Shown here: positions 59,086 to 64,000 of the stretch, piece after piece
Layout of the letters: each line of letters opens with the position of its first letter
Numbering within the stretch: the stretch's first letter is position 1
The notes under the pieces: generated by a model
Seen by the model: only the letters and a program-made list of their open reading frames with translations
Databases searched by the model: none
What the model was told of the DNA's origin: nothing
Position numbers and translations under genes: made by a program
Origin: Tetradesmus obliquus
Taxonomy: Eukaryota > Chlorophyta > Chlorophyceae > Sphaeropleales > Scenedesmaceae
DNA length: 64,000 bases
Reading direction: 5' to 3'
Assembly: GCA_030272155.1 (NCBI GenBank)
Contig: CP126203.1
Coordinates: 4,780,501-4,844,500, forward strand

Positions 59086-59946
59086 AGAGAGAGAGAGTGG
59101 CAGAGAGAGTCTTGTATTTTTGCGTATCTGCAAATGTATTTCATCATGTCGTCAGTCTTTGCTGGCTTTCACTGCCCCAGTCACTGTGTTCTGGGGAAGC
59201 TCTGCACCGGCACTGCCAGCTGCTGCTGGAAGCTTCTGGTGGGCGCATATTGCTTTCGTGCACGCAGGAGTTCGTGCATTACTGACCCGTCAAATTTCTA
59301 TTTTAGCATATATATGTATATATGCTTACCGCTGATAATCAGATCGAGGAGGCAGAACGGAGACCGTCGCAGTGCGCAGTTTCTGAGGTCGAGTTACTCG
59401 GGCCTGCAACATTCCATCATTTATCATTCAACAAGGCACTGGGCTCAAGCGGCAACTCTGTTGCTGCAGCGCAATGACAGAGTGGGACCGGCATGCATTT
59501 CAGCGTCTCATGCTGGAGCTCCGCCCTTGCCTCACCCAGGTGGCCACCTTGCTGACACCACAGACGTCTGCTGATAATGGTAGAATGGCAGCACCTTTTC
59601 GGTGTGCATCTGGCCAAATATGCTTAGCAGCAGCAATGGATGCAAAACCCTGCGACTGTAAAACCAGCAGATCTCTGCTGCATTCAAACTCTGACAGCAG
59701 CTGCTGCCAGGCAACAAGTGTGCTGCAGCCAGCATTTGACATGTAGAGAGCCAACTGTAAAACCAGTCACATATGCTGAAGGTAAAATCATAATCAATAT
59801 AGTAAATATTCATAAACAGTATGTGGCATGTTGATTCACATCAGGTGCAGCAGCAGCAGTCTGCTACCGCTGCTGCTGCCCTTCCCTGCAAGCATTTAAT
59901 GTCATTAGATGTGCTCCCCCTCTGCCCCTGGCCAGTGCGTCTGGCC
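59086..59946 (+). repeat. ~860-bp repeat, copy 1
   Basis: Starts with GAGAGAGTGGCAGAGAGAGT and CTTGTATTTTTGCGTATCTG and ends at a GCGTCTGGCCTGG block. About 97-98% like copy 2 by eye. A frame of about 146 codons recurs in all copies but has no recognisable protein features. Confidence 0.95.
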
Positions 59947-60811
59947 TGGAGAGAGTGGCAGAGAGAGTCTTGTATTTTTGCGTATCTGCAAATGTATTTC
60001 ATCATGTCGTCAGTCTTTGCTGGCTTTCACTGCCCCAGTCACTGTGTTCTGGGGAAGCTCTGCACCGGCACTGCCAGCTGCTGCTGGAAGCTTCTGGTGG
60101 GCGCATATTGCTTTCGTGCACGCAGGAGTTCGTGCATTACTGACCCGTCAAATTTCTTTTATAGCATATATATGTATATATGCTTATCGCTGATAATCAG
60201 ATCGAGGAGGCAGAACGGAGACCGTCGCAGTGCGCAGTTTCTGAGGTCGAGTTACTCGGGCCTGCAGCATTCCATCATTTATCATTCAACAAGGCTCTGG
60301 GTTCAAGCGGCAACTCTGTTGCTGCAGTGCAACGACAGAGTGGGACCGGCATGCATTTCAGCGTCTCATGCTGGAGCTCCGCCCTTGCCTCACCCAGGTG
60401 GCCACCTTGCTGACACCACAGACGTCTGCTGACAATGGTAGAATGGCAGCACCTTTCGGTGTGCATCTGGCCAAATATGCTTAGCAGCAGCAATGGCTGC
60501 AAAACCCTGCGACTGTAAAACCAGCAGATCTCTGCTGCATTCAAACACTGACAGCAGCTGCTGCCAGGCAACAAGTGTGCTGCAGCCAGCATTTGACATG
60601 TAGAGAGCCAACTGTAAAACCAGTCACATATGCTGAAGGTGAAATCATAATCAATATTCTAAATATTCATAAACAGTGTGTGGCATGTTGATTCACATCA
60701 GGTGCAGCAGCAGCAGTCTGCTACCGCTGCTGTTGCCCTTTCCTGCAAGAATTTAATGTAATTAGAGTTGCTCTCCCTCTGCCCCTGGCCAGTGCATCTG
60801 GCCTGGGGAGA
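59947..60811 (+). repeat. ~860-bp repeat, copy 2
   Basis: Directly follows copy 1 (unit spacing 858 bp). Differs from copy 3, three kilobases away, at only about one base in 850, so the two are of very recent common origin. Ends in a GA run. Confidence 0.97.
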
Positions 60812-61141
60812 GAGAGAGAGAGAGAGGCCCACCGTCCACCCCTCCTGGCAACAAACCGGCGGGCAGTCAGGTGCTGCTGCCTCACACACATACACTGCAC
60901 TGTCAGTGCTCATGCACCATGTGTGAAGATCAGACAGCAGCCCCTGAGCCACCAGCAGGTAGGCCAGGAGTCTGCTGCTGATGCTGCACAGCTGTGCACA
61001 TCACGTATCATCAGATTCAGGTTGCACCAGCCTTCACATACCCTAAACAACCATTCACCACCACCGACTGCACACAAAGCCATCAATCATATCACAGCCG
61101 CCCTCAGCCAGCCATGCACCATCCAATCACACGCTCGCAGC
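60812..61141. other. Flank between repeat copy 2 and the ORF; no gene
   Basis: Unique sequence after the GA run; probably the 3' flank of the minus-strand ORF region. Confidence 0.4.
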
Positions 61142-62600
61142 CTAGTATGGAGTGTACCTGCCACTACCCTTGCCACCATGGCCATAGCCACCAAACCTGC
61201 CACGCTGGCCTGCGCTGTGGCGCCCGCGTGGCGCATCCCTGCCGCCCGTGTAGCGGCCCCTGTTGCTGTAGCCGCCCCTGCTGCTGACACTGCCGTAGCC
61301 ACCCCTGCTGCTGTCACTGCCGTAGCCACCCCTGTCACCCCTGCTGCCGTCATTGCTGTCACGCCCCCTGCCGTAGCCCCTGCCTGTGCCGCCGCCCCTG
61401 TTGCTGGGCGTGCTCCACACGCTGAACTGCTGCTGCTGCGGCGTCTCCATCTCACCACCCTCATACGCTGCCTCTGTGTCGCCCCAGGCCGCTGCTGCTG
61501 TGCCCGCTGCCTCCACCCTCGCCAGAGCTGCATGTGTGTCTGCAAGCTGCTGTCGCAGTGCCGCCAGCTCGCTGCTGCTGATACTGCTGCTTGCGCCCGC
61601 ACTGCTGCCAGCACCCACGCTGCTTCCTGCTCCTGCTGCTGCTGCTGCTGCCGCCATGTTTGGTGTGGCCGGCAGCGCCCGGGCTGCAGCCCGCGCTGGC
61701 TGCTGTCCATATGTTGCAGCAGCCGCGCCGTGGCGGCCGCCAGCCTGCCCAGCAGCCGGTCCACCTGCCTGGTGGCCTGCTGCTGGCGTGCTGCCGCCCT
61801 GCCTTAGCTTTGCTGGAGCACCTGTGAGGGGCGCGGCAGCACTGGTACGTGCCTCCTGTGGAGGGCCTGTTCGCTGCAACTGGTGCAGGGTCCATGTCTC
61901 AGCCGACTGGCTGAAAATGTCCCATGCATCCAGGGGGCAGGTCAACGCCACAGGCTGCTGCTGTTGGTGCTGATATATCATCATAGAACTGCCAGGCAAC
62001 CTCGCGGTTGCAGTCCACCATTTGCTGCCCATCTGCTGCTGCTAAAGGTATGTGATTTAAACCGCATGCTAGCAGCTCCCTCAGTGGTGCATACTGCACC
62101 ACTGCGAGGTCTGTTGTGAGCACGTGTTTTGTACCAAAAGCCATGGGGCAGTGCTCCAGAATGCTGCCATCCGTGATGGGAGTTTTGAAGCGTGCATCAA
62201 GGCTAGCGCAGCTGCATGACATGGTGGCCAGCTGCTGTTCTAGGCTTTGTATGCTTTGCTGCTGTGCCATTACTTGGCGTGCGTTGATGGCTGTTGGCTT
62301 TAGCTGCTGCTCATAGCTCCATGTGAGCTGGTATTCCGGCAGTGCATTTAGCAGTACTGGTTGCAGTTGGGCTATGATCACCTCATGCAGCATCTGCATC
62401 GGGTGTGCATGCTCCAAACAGCGTGATATGTACCGCGCTTTAATTGTCACTGGCCTGCTGCTGGTGCGTTCAATTGCCACATAATTCCTGCCCAGAGCAC
62501 TCACTTCAAGCGTACGCATGTTCAGCTCCTGCTGCCCCTGCTGCTCCTCCTGCTCAACGCCATCCTCGGCAAGCTGCTGCAGATCTTCATTGTCCGCCAT
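61142..62600 (-). CDS. Putative mobile-element ORF with RGG-rich C-terminus
   Basis: Minus-strand coding sequence of about 480 codons, read in two overlapping frames, so it is either decayed or spliced. It starts MADNEDLQQLAEDGVEQ. The middle has LRELLACGLNHIPLAAADG; a GLN.IPL motif of this kind is known N-terminal to the reverse transcriptase in Penelope-like elements (from memory). The end has Ala/Ser linkers, a coiled segment (ELAALRQQLADTHAAL) and many RGG/RGY repeats typical of RNA binding. Near-identical ~860-bp repeats in direct orientation lie on both sides. A multicopy element is more likely than a host gene. Confidence 0.55.
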
Positions 62601-63069
62601 GCTGCGTGGCTGGTGTAGACGACAATGCTCCTGAGGGGGCAGTCAGCTGATGCGGTGCAGTGCATCAGCTGGTTACTGGCAAGGCCGAAGCAAGTGGTGC
62701 CATACACATGCCCGCATACAGCTGAAGGTCAGCATAGTTCAAGAAACTGCGTGTCATAGCTGAGGGGCTGTCATAGGATCTGCCCAATTCGGGTTTTACA
62801 TCTGTCATGTGCCATATGCCAGAGGATCACAGCAGCCCTGCCAGCACTGCTGTGCTGGTGTTACATCTGCTGCAACAGCGCAGTACTGTAACCCCTGCGA
62901 GCCATTCTGGAGATATAATAATATATTGGGCTTCAAGCCTGCTCGTTCCCTGATCAATGCTTGTGGGATCCACAGTCATTGAAGGCAAGGCTGAGATAAG
63001 TTTGAACCAGAGGCAAGCAAGACCGCACCTTCGCCAAGCGGCTTCCAGGCCTTCCTGCCTAACCCCGAA
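62601..63069. other. 5' flank of the putative element ORF; no gene
   Basis: Contains a minus-strand frame of 99 codons without recognisable features. It joins repeat copy 3 abruptly at a GAGAGAGTGG block. Confidence 0.4.
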
Positions 63070-63935
63070 GAGAGAGTGGCAGAGAGAGTCTTGTATTTTT
63101 GCGTATCTGCAAATGTATTTCATCATGTCGTCAGTCTTTGCTGGCTTTCACTGCCCCAGTCACTGTGTTCTGGGGAAGCTCTGCACCGGCACTGCCAGCT
63201 GCTGCTGGAAGCTTCTGGTGGGCGCATATTGCTTTCGTGCACGCAGGAGTTCGTGCATTACTGACCCGTCAAATTTCTTTTATAGCATATATATGTATAT
63301 ATGCTTATCGCTGATAATCAGATCGAGGAGGCAGAACGGAGACCGTCGCAGTGCGCAGTTTCTGAGGTCGAGTTACTCGGGCCTGCAGCATTCCATCATT
63401 TATCATTCAACAAGGCTCTGGGTTCAAGCGGCAACTCTGTTGCTGCAGTGCAACGACAGAGTGGGACCGGCATGCATTTCAGCGTCTCATGCTGGAGCTC
63501 CGCCCTTGCCTCACCCAGGTGGCCACCTTGCTGACACCACAGACGTCTGCTGATAATGGTAGAATGGCAGCACCTTTCGGTGTGCATCTGGCCAAATATG
63601 CTTAGCAGCAGCAATGGCTGCAAAACCCTGCGACTGTAAAACCAGCAGATCTCTGCTGCATTCAAACACTGACAGCAGCTGCTGCCAGGCAACAAGTGTG
63701 CTGCAGCCAGCATTTGACATGTAGAGAGCCAACTGTAAAACCAGTCACATATGCTGAAGGTGAAATCATAATCAATATTCTAAATATTCATAAACAGTGT
63801 GTGGCATGTTGATTCACATCAGGTGCAGCAGCAGCAGTCTGCTACCGCTGCTGTTGCCCTTTCCTGCAAGAATTTAATGTAATTAGAGTTGCTCTCCCTC
63901 TGCCCCTGGCCAGTGCATCTGGCCTGGGGAGAGAG
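63070..63935 (+). repeat. ~860-bp repeat, copy 3
   Basis: Essentially the same as copy 2 over its length, one noticed difference (GATAATGG for GACAATGG). Followed at once by the next unit, spacing 864 bp. Confidence 0.97.
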
Positions 63936-64000
63936 AGAGAGTGGCAGAGAGAGTCTTGTATTTTTGCGTATCTGCAAATGTATTTCATCATGTCGTCCGT
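63936..64000 (+). repeat. ~860-bp repeat, copy 4 (cut by window edge)
   Basis: Begins with the same GAGAGAGTGGCAGAGAGAGT and TTTTTGCGTATCTGCAAATG; the array continues beyond the window. Confidence 0.95.

Noticed and set aside
59134-59574. A protein conserved in all copies of the ~860-bp repeat
   Set aside because: Conserved only because the DNA is a recent repeat; no domain, codon pattern or start context supports it, and the frame differs between copies in its beginning.

Overview
Organism. The window is nuclear DNA of a green alga, most likely a chlorophyte of the Sphaeropleales type. The reasons are intron-dense genes, long CTG/CAG tracts, scattered TTTAGGG telomere-like motifs inside introns, a plant-like ribosomal protein eL28, and a leucine-rich-repeat membrane cyclase of a kind common in green algae. 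The clade is an inference.

Layout. 0-4.8 kb: a broken Ty3/gypsy retroelement, a dispersed repeat and a LINE-like 3' end. 5.0-20.8 kb (minus): a 16-exon gene for a secreted-LRR / transmembrane / tandem class III nucleotidyl cyclase of about 1,825 aa, with every exon phase consistent. 21.5-34.9 kb (minus): a 17-exon gene for a two-module FUSC-like membrane protein of about 1,236 aa. 35.3-37.9 kb (minus): four-exon eL28. 39.1-54.6 kb (plus): three tandem paralogues (genes A, B, C) of an unrecognised coiled-coil protein family of 441-483 aa. 54.6-58.2 kb: minisatellites, no gene. 58.2-64 kb: an inverted copy of the left-end dispersed repeat, then ~860-bp direct repeats on both sides of a multicopy-looking ORF.

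Main observation. Most exons are accompanied by one to five 'echoes': tandem copies of about 30-130 bp that span the exon-intron boundary and lie in the adjoining intron. Acceptor-side echoes repeat the acceptor plus the first codons of the exon; donor-side echoes repeat the last codons plus the donor. They occur in all six reconstructed genes, on both strands, even in eL28 and at a stop codon. In addition, (CTG)n on the sense strand sits directly upstream of many 3' splice sites, where a polypyrimidine tract would be expected. Together these show very frequent local tandem duplication, visible because it crosses splice sites, and a large reservoir of possible alternative splice sites.

The cyclase is predicted to sense something outside the cell through its LRRs and make a cyclic nucleotide inside. 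Its first cyclase domain keeps the metal-binding Asp residues, and its second keeps the Asn/Arg pair and an adenine-type Asp, so the two probably form one shared active site. The other genes show no obvious pathway link. Coordinates of reconstructed exons come from splice consensus, reading phase and family resemblance; no transcript evidence was available.
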